DNA of 64,000 nucleotides, taken from positions 124,001 to 188,000 of the forward strand of contig NZ_VFIA01000009.1 in the NCBI RefSeq assembly GCF_014282275.1. Reading direction: 5' to 3'. The notes under the pieces are model-generated. The model saw only the letters and a list, made by a program, of their open reading frames with translations, did no database searches and had not been told where the DNA came from. This stretch comes from Spirosoma utsteinense (GTDB lineage: Bacteria; Bacteroidota; Bacteroidia; Cytophagales; Spirosomataceae). Below, piece by piece: positions 1 through 8,971 of this stretch. Both the position numbers and the translations under genes were made by a program. How positions within the stretch are numbered: position 1 is the stretch's first letter; every line of letters starts with the position of its first letter.

Positions 1-1557
1 AAGTTTGGCCAGAATCTGCTGGCCGAGAACAACGCTTACGCGCTCGTTATTGACAATGAAAAGGATCTGAGCGGCCTGCCTGCTTCGGTTGTGGCCGCTG
101 CCGCCGACGCAGCTAAAAAACGCAATCCGCAGGACGGTCCGACGGTCCGGAAATGGGTGTTCACCCTGCAAAATCCGAGCATTATGCCGTTCCTGTCCTA
201 CGCCGACAACAGGGCGCTGCGGGAACAGATCTTCCGGGCTTACCTGGAACGGGGCAACCACAACGACGAGCATGACAACAAGCAGATCATGTCGACGATG
301 GTAGGGCTCCGGGCAGAGAAGGCGCAGCTGCTGGGCTATGACAATCACGCGGCTTATATACTGGAAGAGAGCATGGCCCAGACACCGGCCAAAGTGAGCG
401 AACTGATCAACCAGCTCTGGACGGCTACCGTGCCGGTAGCGCAGCAGGAAGCGGCTGAATTGCAGGCGCTCATGGACAAGGATGGTAAAAATGAAAAGCT
501 GTCCAGCTGGGACTGGCGTTACTATGCCGAGAAGCTTCGCAAGCAAAAGTTCGCGTTCGACGAGCAGGAACTGCGCCCCTATTTTGCGCTCGACAATGTC
601 CGGGAAGGGATCTTCATGCTCTGTAGCCGCCTGTACGGTCTGCGTTTTGAGCGCCGTACCGATCTGCCCGTGTATCACGAAGAAGCGATGGCCTATGAAG
701 TGAAAGAGGCTGATGGGCGTCATATCGGTATTATGTACATGGACTTTTTTCCACGGGCCAGCAAACGGGGTGGTGCCTGGATGACCAGCTACCGTCGGCA
801 GGAGGTGGAGAACGGCAAGAAAATAACGCCGGTCGTGTCCATCGTCTGTAACTTCTCCAAGCCAACAGGGAATATGCCCGCGCTGCTCAGCGTAGACGAA
901 ACGACCACCTTCTTCCACGAGTTTGGCCACGCCCTGCACGGGTTGCTTTCCAACGTAACCTATGGTAGTCAGTCGGGTACGTCGGTGCCGCGCGATTTTG
1001 TAGAACTACCCTCCCAGATCATGGAAAACTGGGCAATGGAACCGGAGATGCTTCGGTTGTTCGCCAAACATTACCAAACCGGGGCTGTCATTCCCGACGC
1101 CCTCGTTGACAAGATCAAGAAGAGCAGCCTCTTCAACCAGGGCTTCGAAACGACGGAGTACCTGGCCGCTTCCATGCTCGATATGGCGTATCACACGCTC
1201 AAACCCGGTGAGATTCCAACCGATGTGATCGCCTTTGAAAAGCAGGCGATGGACAAGATTGGCCTGATCGATCAGATTCCCCCGCGTTACCGGAGTACTT
1301 ATTTCCAGCACGTCTTCGCGGGTGGTTATTCGGCGGGGTATTACAGCTACATCTGGTCGGCGGTGCTCGATGCCGATGCCTTCGAGGTGTTTAAACAGAA
1401 AGGGCTGTTCGATCCCAAATCGGCGCAGTCGTTCCGGAAGAACGTTCTCGAACGGGGCGGCACCGAAGATCCCATGAAACTGTACCGCAACTTCCGGGGT
1501 GCCGAACCCGACATCAAACCGCTGCTTCGCCGGAGAGGGTTGATGAAGGATGTATAA
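1..1557 (+). CDS. M3 family metallopeptidase (Dcp/oligopeptidase type), 5' truncated
   Basis: Zinc peptidase that cleaves oligopeptides, probably in the periplasm or cytoplasm; the missing N-terminus prevents a decision. The frame is open from base 1 without a convincing start (an internal GTG at 91 is only an alternative), so the gene begins before the window. The HEFGH zinc motif lies at 916-930, and the downstream SQIMENW segment supplies the third zinc ligand, as known for the M3 family. The C-terminal order (PRDFVELPSQ, then a GGYSAGYYSY segment) is that of peptidyl-dipeptidase Dcp. About 519 residues remain of a family that is usually about 680-700. A nested palindromic region follows the stop. 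Confidence 0.93.
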   Translation, partial: KFGQNLLAENNAYALVIDNEKDLSGLPASVVAAAADAAKKRNPQDGPTVRKWVFTLQNPSIMPFLSYADNRALREQIFRAYLERGNHNDEHDNKQIMSTMVGLRAEKAQLLGYDNHAAYILEESMAQTPAKVSELINQLWTATVPVAQQEAAELQALMDKDGKNEKLSSWDWRYYAEKLRKQKFAFDEQELRPYFALDNVREGIFMLCSRLYGLRFERRTDLPVYHEEAMAYEVKEADGRHIGIMYMDFFPRASKRGGAWMTSYRRQEVENGKKITPVVSIVCNFSKPTGNMPALLSVDETTTFFHEFGHALHGLLSNVTYGSQSGTSVPRDFVELPSQIMENWAMEPEMLRLFAKHYQTGAVIPDALVDKIKKSSLFNQGFETTEYLAASMLDMAYHTLKPGEIPTDVIAFEKQAMDKIGLIDQIPPRYRSTYFQHVFAGGYSAGYYSYIWSAVLDADAFEVFKQKGLFDPKSAQSFRKNVLERGGTEDPMKLYRNFRGAEPDIKPLLRRRGLMKDV

Positions 1558-1560
1558 ATG

Positions 1561-1814
1561 ATTTTTCTGACAGGATTACAGGATTGGACAAGTACGCTGT
1601 CCAGGATAGCGCCGAAAGTGGGTTATGGGGGTTTATGTATCCTGGACGGCCACGTCCGGGTTTTAATAGGATTTTCTCTCACCCGGACGTGGCCGTCCAG
1701 GATACACAAACCCCCACAGTCTATACGCTGGAAGCGTTGGAACACGGTTTGATATGACCTCCTGCACAGATTCAGCTTTTATCCTGTTTAATCCTGTAAT
1801 CCTGTCAGAATAAT
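1561..1814. repeat. Outer inverted repeat with AATCCTGT units enclosing a family A palindrome
   Basis: The left arm 1561-1585 and right arm 1790-1814 are reverse complements with one mismatch. The right side carries three copies of ATCCTGT (1781-1806). The arrangement, with long arms enclosing a second palindrome, looks like a small non-autonomous element, but no target-site duplication is obvious. Confidence 0.75.
1627..1715. repeat. Family A palindrome, copy 1
   Basis: Arms 1627-1661 and 1681-1715 pair in 34 of 35 positions around a 19-nt loop. The inner arm reads GTATCCTGG then ACGGCCACGTCCGGGT. The same arm recurs at 31682-31744, and an expanded version at 11996-12095. Confidence 0.92.
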
Positions 1815-1931
1815 CCGTAGAAATTCAGTGGCTCAATTTGTGCGGTGTTCAGTGCCCCGAAATAGCCAGATTACGTGCGGTAATTTGTTAAGTTAGCGTG
1901 TCAATACCTGTATTCGAACGCTCCTTACCTC

Positions 1932-3503
1932 ATGAAGCACCTTTTTGCTTTACCGTTTCTTCTGGCTGTCACCGCATACGCTCAGTCGCCAGCCCGTCTG
2001 GCACCCGTTCAGGCGGTTAGTACGTACCAGCCGCCTGCTTTCACCGACCCTGACCGGTTGTCCCGGCTACAGGCTGCCTTTCCCATCGTTGAAAAGCTGT
2101 ACAGGGAGCGGGCCGAGAAGTACCATTACCCCGGCATGGCCTTCGGGATCGTGCTCGATGGGAAGCTGGTTTATTCGGGTGGCTATGGCTATACCGACGT
2201 AGCGAAAAAGACGCCGGCTACGGCCAAATCGCTGTTCAAGATTGCGTCGATGACCAAGAGCCTGACAGCGATGGCTATTCTTAAGCTGCGCGACGAAGGG
2301 AAACTGCGGCTCGATGACCCCGCCGAGCAGTACATCCCGGAATTTAAAACCCACCAATACATCACCGCCGATGCGCCCCGGATTACGGTTCGTAACCTGA
2401 TGACCCACTCGGCCGGGTTCCCCGAAGACAATCCCTGGGGCGACCGACAGCTTGCCGACACCGATGCAGAACTACTAACCCTGCTGAAAAACGGCATCTC
2501 GACGGCCAACGCGCCGGGTATCGCCTATGAATACAGCAACCTTGGCTTTGCCATGCTGGGCCGTATCATTGGCGTTGTGTCGGGCAAATCCTATGAGCAG
2601 TACATCACCGAGTCAATTTTGAAGCCGCTGGGTATGCTCGATACGCAGTGGGAATACGACCGCGTTCCTGCCGACCGGCTGGCGCATGGCTACCGTTGGA
2701 AAGACGGTACCTGGGTGGAGGAGGAACTGCTCCACGATGGCTCGTGGGGGGCTATGGGTGGCCTGATCACGTCGATCGAGGATTTTAGTAAGTACGTAGC
2801 GTTTCATCAGGCGGCCTGGCCACCGCGCAGTGATGCCGACAGCGGTCCGGCAATGCCGGTGAAGCGGAGTTCGGTTCGGGAGATGCAACAGCCCTGGACG
2901 TTTGCCGGACTAAACGCACAAGCCCGTAACTCGGCGGGGCAGCTTTGCCCGACTACCGGTGGTTACGGCTACGGGCTGCGCTGGAATAAAAACTGTGCCG
3001 GTATCGTCGATGTGGGGCATAGCGGTGGGCTGCCGGGTTTTGGCAGCCAGTGGCGCATCCTGCCTGAATATGGCATCGGTGTAATTTCTTACGGCAACCT
3101 GACCTATGCCGGTATGGGCAATATCAACTCGGTAGTGGTCGATACGCTGCTATCCATTGGGAAGCTACAACCCCGCCAACTGCCCGTTTCGCCCATCCTG
3201 GCGCAGCGCAAAGCCCAACTGGTGAAGTTATTACCCGATTTCGCGAACGCCGAACGCAGCGGGATCTTCGCCGAAAATTTCTTTCCCGATCAATCGGTAG
3301 AGACCCGCCGGAAGGTGGTGCAGGAACTATACGCCAAAGCGGGTGCCATCAAACGGGTTGGCGACATGATTCCCGAAAATCAGCTGCGTGGCCATTTCAT
3401 GATGGAAGGCGACCGGGCCAACATCGATGTATTCTTTACGCTGACACCGGAAAATCCGGCTTTGATTCAGCAGCTGGACTTCCGGGAGGTCAGCCTCAAG
3501 TAA
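1932..3503 (+). CDS. Secreted serine hydrolase, class C beta-lactamase/DD-peptidase fold
   Basis: A 523-residue exported protein with a signal peptide ending near AYA-QS. The serine hydrolase triad motifs are visible: S106-M-T-K109 (nucleophile and general base), Y201-S-N203 and H362-S-G364. This fold covers beta-lactamases, D-aminopeptidases and esterases; the long C-terminal region after residue 400 is typical of the Bacteroidota members, whose substrates are mostly unknown. It should not be read as an antibiotic resistance gene on sequence alone. The RidA-like gene starts 25 nt after its stop, so the two may be co-transcribed. Confidence 0.92.
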   Translation: MKHLFALPFLLAVTAYAQSPARLAPVQAVSTYQPPAFTDPDRLSRLQAAFPIVEKLYRERAEKYHYPGMAFGIVLDGKLVYSGGYGYTDVAKKTPATAKSLFKIASMTKSLTAMAILKLRDEGKLRLDDPAEQYIPEFKTHQYITADAPRITVRNLMTHSAGFPEDNPWGDRQLADTDAELLTLLKNGISTANAPGIAYEYSNLGFAMLGRIIGVVSGKSYEQYITESILKPLGMLDTQWEYDRVPADRLAHGYRWKDGTWVEEELLHDGSWGAMGGLITSIEDFSKYVAFHQAAWPPRSDADSGPAMPVKRSSVREMQQPWTFAGLNAQARNSAGQLCPTTGGYGYGLRWNKNCAGIVDVGHSGGLPGFGSQWRILPEYGIGVISYGNLTYAGMGNINSVVVDTLLSIGKLQPRQLPVSPILAQRKAQLVKLLPDFANAERSGIFAENFFPDQSVETRRKVVQELYAKAGAIKRVGDMIPENQLRGHFMMEGDRANIDVFFTLTPENPALIQQLDFREVSLK

Positions 3504-3528
3504 CTTCACCCGTAACTACTGACTACCT

Positions 3529-4050
3529 ATGAAACTCCTGTTTACGGCCTGTTGCCTGACCATGCTGGTGTTTGGCAATACGGCAAACGCTCAGTCTGTC
3601 GAGCAAAAACTGACCGGTATGGGCCTCACCCTGACGGCCCCCACCAAATCGGCAGGGAACTATGTTAAAGTTGTCCGCACCGGCAACCTGCTTTTCCTGG
3701 CCGGGCATATATCGACCCGCGCCGATGGATCGACCATCACGGGTAAACTGGGCAAAGACCTGACCATAGAGCAGGGATACGAAGCCGCCAAAGCGGCAAC
3801 CGTTTCGGTGCTCTCTACGCTGAAAGCCGAGTTGGGCGAGCTGGGCCGTATTCGCCGGATCGTGAAAGTGACGGGTTTTGTTAGCTCCATGCCTGATTTC
3901 ACCGATCAGCCCAAAGTTGTCAACGGCTGTTCCGATCTGCTGGTAGCCCTGCTGGGTGACAAAGGGAAACACGCCCGGTCAGCGGTGGGTATGGTCGCCT
4001 TGCCGCTGAATGCGGCCGTCGAAATCGAGATGGTCGTTGAGGTCGAGTAA
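3529..4050 (+). CDS. RidA/YjgF family protein with signal peptide
   Basis: A 173-residue protein of the RidA (YER057c/UK114) superfamily. Cytosolic RidA deaminates reactive enamines and imines; this one begins with a clear signal peptide ending in ANA-QS, so it acts outside the cytoplasm and belongs to the divergent YjgF-like subgroup of unknown substrate. Family features visible are the GNLLFLAGH strand, and the C-terminal RSAVGMVALPLNAAVEIE segment, where the Arg aligns with the conserved active-site region. It follows the serine hydrolase by 25 nt and ends 9 nt before the convergent membrane gene. Confidence 0.9.
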   Translation: MKLLFTACCLTMLVFGNTANAQSVEQKLTGMGLTLTAPTKSAGNYVKVVRTGNLLFLAGHISTRADGSTITGKLGKDLTIEQGYEAAKAATVSVLSTLKAELGELGRIRRIVKVTGFVSSMPDFTDQPKVVNGCSDLLVALLGDKGKHARSAVGMVALPLNAAVEIEMVVEVE

Positions 4051-4058
4051 GTCAGGGA

Positions 4059-5558
4059 TCAGGGCAGACACGATCGGGCTACCTGTTCGTAACCGGCCGA
4101 GACATACAAGTTATAGGCACGCAGGCGAATGATGCGGTAGGGCTTCTGCATGGGCAGGCGTAAAGCCAGTCCTTGCTTGTCGTGGATAGGGATCAATGCT
4201 ATATCGGCCGGTTTGTAGTGCTTGCCAGTAGGCCAGATGCCGTATTGCCGGTGGAAAAATGGTACCAGGTAGTCGAAGGCGAAAACGTTGGCATGGTGCG
4301 GTAACTTGTCGGCCAGGCACTGCACTATAGCCAGGTCGTCGGCTTGTAGTAGTGTCGTGTCCTTGTCGCTGGCGTAGCGGCCCTTCAGCGTATGGACCCA
4401 GTCGCGGGGGGAAGGGAAATCGGGCCGGGCCAGGTAAAGAATGGGGACCTGAACGACCAGCAGGCCGACCGAGGTCAACCTGGCCCATCTGCCCGAAAGA
4501 GGCCGGAACTGACGGGCATAGATACCCGCCACCAGTGTCAGGAATGCCGCTGAAAATGCCCAGACCAGCACGAACCGGGGTGGCCAGGTCAGGGCTACCA
4601 GATAAAACAGGGGTTGTTCGTAGTAGTGAACGCTCTGAACAAAATTGAGCAGCGTCAGCGTCACGATGCCGATACTCCAGATGATAAACAGGCTGGTGGC
4701 GAGGCTTTCCCGCTGTTGCCAGACAAATACACAGAGCAGGCCAGCCACTGGCAGCAGCAGCAACAGAGACTCGCCGGTTTGTTTCAGCATCAGCCGCCAG
4801 AAATCTGCATCGTTTATGTTGGTTTCAAGCAGTGCCAATGCCAGTTGAAGGCGAGGTTCGGCAAAATTATTTTTAATGCCCAGCCATACCATACCGGTCA
4901 GGAATACTATCACCCAGCCCACTGCCACCAGCCAGAACTGCTGTTGAGACAGCCACGTATATAGGGGGCGTTTGGGGTGTTTTCTAACATACCGCATGCC
5001 CCTGTAGCTCAGGTGGATGAGCGCGGCCAGGACTGCACCGTCTTCTTTTACCAGCACAATAGCCATACCAGCCGCCATAGTCGCCCAGGTGTTCCGGCTC
5101 AGCAAGGCCAACGAAAAAAGCAGTCCCAGGGGTAGGTAGGTCAGTTCGGTATGCCAGCCGATATTCGGGTGATCGTTGAGCCAGAAAGATACAGGTCCCA
5201 GAAGGATGATGATCAGCAGCATATACCGGGCCCAGTTAGGGGTGGTTCGCCGGATAAGCCGTTCGTTAGCAACGCCAAACCCTACCGCCAGTAGTATCGA
5301 CTGCACCGCAAACAGCCCGTAGGCACCAAACGCCCGGCATAAAGGGCCCCACAGTAAAACGGTGTAGTAATTATGGATGCGGTGGTGGTAGCCCCAGATA
5401 TTCTCATACATGAACGGACGGTCGTCTATCCAGCTACGCGACATCTGTAAAAAGGCATACATGTCGTTGAACGTGTAGCCAAGAGTCTGAAAACGGAGCA
5501 CTTTAACGGCAAAAAAACCGATTACGATCAGGCCAAGTACGTAAGTGGAGCGATGCAT
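4059..5558 (-). CDS. Multi-pass membrane protein, DUF2079-like
   Basis: A 499-residue polytopic inner-membrane protein with about ten hydrophobic segments followed by a soluble C-terminal part. The FNDMYAF segment near the N-terminus, the periplasmic HPNIGWHTELTYLPLG stretch and the VKEDGAVL segment match what I recall of the DUF2079 family, which resembles GT-C glycosyltransferases. The function is unknown; a role in surface glycan assembly is inference from fold resemblance and from the divergent methyltransferase/glycosyltransferase gene 233 nt away. Confidence 0.75.
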   Translation of the reverse strand: MHRSTYVLGLIVIGFFAVKVLRFQTLGYTFNDMYAFLQMSRSWIDDRPFMYENIWGYHHRIHNYYTVLLWGPLCRAFGAYGLFAVQSILLAVGFGVANERLIRRTTPNWARYMLLIIILLGPVSFWLNDHPNIGWHTELTYLPLGLLFSLALLSRNTWATMAAGMAIVLVKEDGAVLAALIHLSYRGMRYVRKHPKRPLYTWLSQQQFWLVAVGWVIVFLTGMVWLGIKNNFAEPRLQLALALLETNINDADFWRLMLKQTGESLLLLLPVAGLLCVFVWQQRESLATSLFIIWSIGIVTLTLLNFVQSVHYYEQPLFYLVALTWPPRFVLVWAFSAAFLTLVAGIYARQFRPLSGRWARLTSVGLLVVQVPILYLARPDFPSPRDWVHTLKGRYASDKDTTLLQADDLAIVQCLADKLPHHANVFAFDYLVPFFHRQYGIWPTGKHYKPADIALIPIHDKQGLALRLPMQKPYRIIRLRAYNLYVSAGYEQVARSCLP

Positions 5559-5791
5559 ACCAGTGGATAGTGTCCTGTAAACCTACTACGTTTTTTGAAA
5601 CCAGCGCATGAGCTTGAACATATAAATAGGTAGTATTACAACCTTTTCTTTAAGTTTGTAACCCTGCTTAATAACAGTAAGTTAAGTATTCATATGTCAA
5701 TTATTTTGTTATAAACTATGAGTAAAATTACTTATGCTATTTTTCGTTGTCCCGGTAAATTCGTACTGTAGTAAACCCTAATTCTATCCAC

Positions 5792-7174
5792 ATGAATGGC
5801 CTTGAACGCGATTGCTGGATCAAGCGTAACCGTTATTATTACCGTTGTCTGCTCAAATTTCTTCGGTACACAATTCCCCGGCAAAGTTCAGTGCTGGAGA
5901 TTGGCTGTGGTACGGGCTACGTACTCGATCAACTGTCTCCTGCGCGGGGGGTGGGGATCGACATCAATCCAGCCTTCATTACGCATGCCCGGACGATGTA
6001 TCCACAGCACCAGTTTTATACGTGCGATGCCAAACAGCTTGGCGGGATTGGGGAGCAGTTCGACTTCATCCTCCTGAGCGATACGATCGGCACTTTCGAT
6101 GATGTACAGCAGGTCATCGGCCAGTTGCATCATGTTTGTCACCCTGCCACCCGTATCATTATTACGTATCGAAATCTGTTATGGACGCCGATCCTGAAAC
6201 TGGCTGAAACCCTGGGGCTGAAAATGCCGGAAAAACGGCAGAACTGGCTCGACAGAGACGATATCATTAACCTGCTGCAAATTTGTTCGATGGACGTGGT
6301 ACGGACGGGCCGTAAAGTGTTGATGCCGTACTATGTTCCTCTGCTGTCGGGCTTGATGAACCGGTACATCGTAAACCTGCCGATATTCAACTACTTCGGG
6401 TTATTTACGTTCATCGTGGCCCGCAGTCTCCACGGGTTGAAACCCCCATCGGCCTATAGTGTGAGCGTAATAGTGCCGGCCCGGAACGAAAAAGGAAACA
6501 TTGAAGAGATCGTTCGCCGAACAGCCGTAATGGGTCGCCATACCGAGCTTATTTTCGTGGAAGGTAACTCAACGGACGATACCTGGTGCGAAATTCAGCG
6601 GGTTGCGGAGCTTTACCGTTCGCAGCGGGACATAAAATGTGTGCAGCAGGACGGCAAAGGGAAAGGGGATGCGGTCCGAAAGGGGTTTGGCATGGCTACC
6701 GGTGATATCCTGATGATTCTGGATGCGGACATGACCGTGCCGCCCGAAGACCTGCCTAAATTTTTCGAAGCGATCTCTTCCGGTAAGGGCGAGTACATCA
6801 ACGGTACGCGGCTGGTGTACCCCATGGAAAAAGAAGCCATGCGTACCCTCAATCTGTTGGGCAACAAGTTCTTTTCAGTTGCCTTTTCGTGGTTGCTGAA
6901 CCAGCAGCTCAAAGACACGCTCTGCGGCACGAAAGTCTTGTCGAAGGAGAACTATCAGCGGCTGATCGCCAACCGCGCTTACTTCAGTGATTTCGACCCG
7001 TTCGGCGACTTCGACCTGATTTTCGGCTCGGCGAAGCTCAACCTGAAATTTGTTGAGATCCCGATCCGTTACCGGGCGCGCACTTACGGCGAAACCAATA
7101 TCTCCCGGTTCAAACATGGATGGCTCTTATTGAAGATGACCTTCTTCGCTCTCAACAAGATCAAGTTCGTTTAG
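5792..7174 (+). CDS. Fusion of class I SAM methyltransferase and family 2 glycosyltransferase
   Basis: A 460-residue two-domain protein. Residues 1-210 form a Rossmann methyltransferase with the SAM motif VLEIGCGTGYV at 34-44 and acidic D57 after strand 2. Residues 222-460 form a GT-A glycosyltransferase, with SVIVPARNE at 225-233, EGNSTDD at 257-263 and the metal/nucleotide-binding DAD at 311-313. The second half resembles polyprenyl-phosphate sugar transferases (DPM1-like). There is no frameshift between the halves, so it is a true fusion. The likely role is sugar transfer to a lipid carrier plus methylation of an unknown acceptor. The start ATG has no visible ribosome-binding site. Confidence 0.88.
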   Translation: MNGLERDCWIKRNRYYYRCLLKFLRYTIPRQSSVLEIGCGTGYVLDQLSPARGVGIDINPAFITHARTMYPQHQFYTCDAKQLGGIGEQFDFILLSDTIGTFDDVQQVIGQLHHVCHPATRIIITYRNLLWTPILKLAETLGLKMPEKRQNWLDRDDIINLLQICSMDVVRTGRKVLMPYYVPLLSGLMNRYIVNLPIFNYFGLFTFIVARSLHGLKPPSAYSVSVIVPARNEKGNIEEIVRRTAVMGRHTELIFVEGNSTDDTWCEIQRVAELYRSQRDIKCVQQDGKGKGDAVRKGFGMATGDILMILDADMTVPPEDLPKFFEAISSGKGEYINGTRLVYPMEKEAMRTLNLLGNKFFSVAFSWLLNQQLKDTLCGTKVLSKENYQRLIANRAYFSDFDPFGDFDLIFGSAKLNLKFVEIPIRYRARTYGETNISRFKHGWLLLKMTFFALNKIKFV

Positions 7175-7243
7175 CAGCACGTAAATGACGGGCCCGGTAA
7201 TGGTGAATCAGGATCGGCCATCGGGTTCATAATCGTTGGGTAC

Positions 7244-7279
7244 CTACCGACGCTGCGCTGTTGAGGCCCTGACGGGCCT
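7244..7279. repeat. Intergenic repeat, family G copy 1, with a small hairpin
   Basis: The 16-nt string CTACCGACGCTGCGCT at 7244-7259 is repeated exactly at 13457-13472. It is followed by a 6-bp hairpin, AGGCCC (7264-7269) and GGGCCT (7274-7279). It lies between convergent genes, so it may serve as a transcription stop. Confidence 0.7.
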
Positions 7280-7291
7280 GATATGTAGCGG

Positions 7292-7612
7292 TTACTGCTC
7301 TTCGCCCCGTATGCGGAAGATGCCGCCTTCAAGTGACTCGTTCAGGCGTAGCTGGCACGCCAGACGACTGTCGAAGTTGGCGTCGGGGAGGGTATCGAGC
7401 ATGTCGAGTTCGGCGTCCTGCGCGGGGGGGAGCCTGTCGAGACCTTCCAGCACCTGTACGTGGCAGGTAGCACAAAGGGCCATCCCGCCACAGGTAGCCA
7501 GAACGGAATAGTCCGACGCCTTCATAACTTCCATCAGGCTCAGGTTAATACCTTCCGGTAGTTCGAGCGTCTGCCGCTCCCCATCGCGGTCTTCTATGGT
7601 GAATTGGATCAT
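7292..7612 (-). CDS. [2Fe-2S] ferredoxin, adrenodoxin type
   Basis: A 106-residue electron-transfer protein. Cysteines C41, C47 and C50 (C-X5-C-X2-C) and C86 are the four cluster ligands expected of the adrenodoxin/Isc-Fdx type. It is cytoplasmic, with no signal peptide. The gene lies downstream of the ferredoxin-NADP reductase on the same strand, separated by a 114-nt gap with a GTCGTA-unit palindrome; the reductase very probably supplies its electrons. The final acceptor (for example a P450, or iron-sulfur assembly) is not evident. Confidence 0.93.
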   Translation of the reverse strand: MIQFTIEDRDGERQTLELPEGINLSLMEVMKASDYSVLATCGGMALCATCHVQVLEGLDRLPPAQDAELDMLDTLPDANFDSRLACQLRLNESLEGGIFRIRGEEQ

Positions 7613-7627
7613 AATTTAGGTTAGTCG

Positions 7628-7723
7628 TAGAAGTCGTATTAGTCGTAAGGGGGTGATTGGGCGAGTGACGCGCCAGCCACATGTGACTTTTACGACTTCT
7701 ACGACTTACGACTAATACGACTC
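7628..7723. repeat. Family C GTCGTA-unit imperfect palindrome, copy 1
   Basis: The left part carries three GTCGTA units separated by GAA and TTA; the right part carries the complementary TACGAC units in the order expected of a slipped palindrome. It is related to the palindromes at 37361-37448 and 43897-43999. It sits between fnr and the ferredoxin gene. Confidence 0.8.
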
Positions 7724-7726
7724 TTT

Positions 7727-8731
7727 TCAAAAAGTTGGTACCCCGTTGACAGTGGTGTATTTGAAGCTTAGTTTCTGGCTCGGGTATACGTATTTGAACG
7801 CGCTCTGGCACATCAGGGCGGCTTCGTGGAAACCACACAGGATCAGTTTCAGCTTGCCGGGGTAGGTGTTGATATCACCGATGGCGTAGATGCGTTCTAC
7901 GTTGGTCGAGTAATCCGTTGTGTCCACGCTGATCGCCGATTTGTCGATCGTGAGTCCCCAGTCGGCGATGGGTCCCAGTTTGGGCGTCAGGCCGAAGAGC
8001 GGAATCAGGTTGTCGGCGGGGAGGATGGTCACGGTCTTATCTTTGGCCGTAATGCTCACTTCCTGCAGGTGCCCGTTTCCGTTGATACTCGTTATGTTCG
8101 ATTGCAGAACGAGGTTGATCTTACCCTGTTTGGCCAGTTCGAATACTTTTTCGGCCGAGTCGGGTGCGCCCCGGAACGTATCGCTACGGTGAACGAGCGT
8201 CACCTCTTGGGCAATATTGGCCAGAAAAACCGTCCAGTCGAGGGCCGAGTCGCCCCCGCCGGCCAGCACCACCCGCCGGTTGCGCAGTTGCTCGGGGTTC
8301 TTTACCATGTAGGCGACGCCCTTGCCTTCAAAACGCTCCAGGTTTTCGATCTCCGGCTTACGGGGTTCAAAGCACCCCAGTCCACCGGCAATGACAACGA
8401 CCTGGCAATGCACGGCGGTATTGTCGCTCGTGGTGATGATGTACGAACCGTCGTCCTGTTTTTCGAGCCCCTCGACGCGCTCGCCCAGCGAGAACGTGGG
8501 GTTGAAGGGCGCGATCTGCTCCATCAGGTTGTCGACCAGCGTCTGGGCGTTGACCGCCGGATAGCCGGGAATGTCATAGATGGGTTTCTGCGGATAGATC
8601 TCGGAAAGCTGCCCGCCCACCTGCGGAAGAGCGTCGATGAGGTGGCAGCGCATTTTTAATAAACCGGCTTCAAAAACGGCGAACAGGCCAACCGGCCCCG
8701 CGCCAATGATGCATATATCTGTGGTAATCAT
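7727..8731 (-). CDS. Ferredoxin--NADP reductase, thioredoxin-reductase-like type
   Basis: A 334-residue flavoprotein that transfers electrons between NAD(P)H and ferredoxin. The FAD motif GAGPVG is at 10-15 and the NAD(P) motif GGGDSA at 158-163. The segment where thioredoxin reductases carry CxxC lacks that pair, which places it in the YumC-like reductases rather than TrxB. The C-terminal GDINTYPG is the second FAD contact. The ferredoxin gene lies immediately downstream, which supports the assignment. A candidate -7 element lies about 95 nt upstream (8828-8835). Confidence 0.92.
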   Translation of the reverse strand: MITTDICIIGAGPVGLFAVFEAGLLKMRCHLIDALPQVGGQLSEIYPQKPIYDIPGYPAVNAQTLVDNLMEQIAPFNPTFSLGERVEGLEKQDDGSYIITTSDNTAVHCQVVVIAGGLGCFEPRKPEIENLERFEGKGVAYMVKNPEQLRNRRVVLAGGGDSALDWTVFLANIAQEVTLVHRSDTFRGAPDSAEKVFELAKQGKINLVLQSNITSINGNGHLQEVSITAKDKTVTILPADNLIPLFGLTPKLGPIADWGLTIDKSAISVDTTDYSTNVERIYAIGDINTYPGKLKLILCGFHEAALMCQSAFKYVYPSQKLSFKYTTVNGVPTF

Positions 8732-8827
8732 TACGTTTTTACGTTATTTAGGCGGCAACTGTTATTGACAAAATCAGCTGCTTTGCTCTACTACTAGAAC
8801 AGTCTGGATAGGTGAATAATTCGTGAG

Positions 8828-8835
8828 CAAAGGTA
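8828..8835 (-). promoter_or_regulatory. Candidate -7 element for the ferredoxin reductase gene
   Basis: Read on the minus strand this is TACCTTTG, an exact match to the Bacteroidota TAnnTTTG element. I find no TTG 19 nt upstream, so only half of the promoter is supported. Confidence 0.35.
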
Positions 8836-8971
8836 GCGTTAGCGCTTCGCTGGTGGTCATTACAAATAGTGATGAGGGATAACGGGAGGGAATGTGAGGG
8901 CTGTGACTTGGGCGGGTTGAGATGGTATAAAAACAGCGGGCCACGCTTTCCTGAGGAACCGATTCCCTGTT

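Larger units (their letters stand above)
1558..1931. other. Intergenic region made largely of nested inverted repeats
   Basis: 374 nt without a credible gene. The 64-codon frame at 1558-1752 simply runs through the palindrome. Outer arms of 25 nt (1561-1585 and 1790-1814, 24 of 25 paired) contain repeats of AATCCTGT. Inner arms of 35 nt lie at 1627-1661 and 1681-1715. A weak -7-like TAATTTG occurs near 1879-1885 ahead of the next gene. Confidence 0.8.

Noticed and set aside
1932..3503. Reading the serine hydrolase as a beta-lactamase resistance gene
   Set aside because: The motifs fit the wider class C/DD-peptidase fold, whose members in Bacteroidota are mostly esterases or peptidases; nothing specific to beta-lactam hydrolysis is visible.
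7826..8659. 277-codon plus-strand frame opposite the ferredoxin reductase
   Set aside because: It is the antisense shadow of a well-supported gene with complete FAD and NADP motifs.
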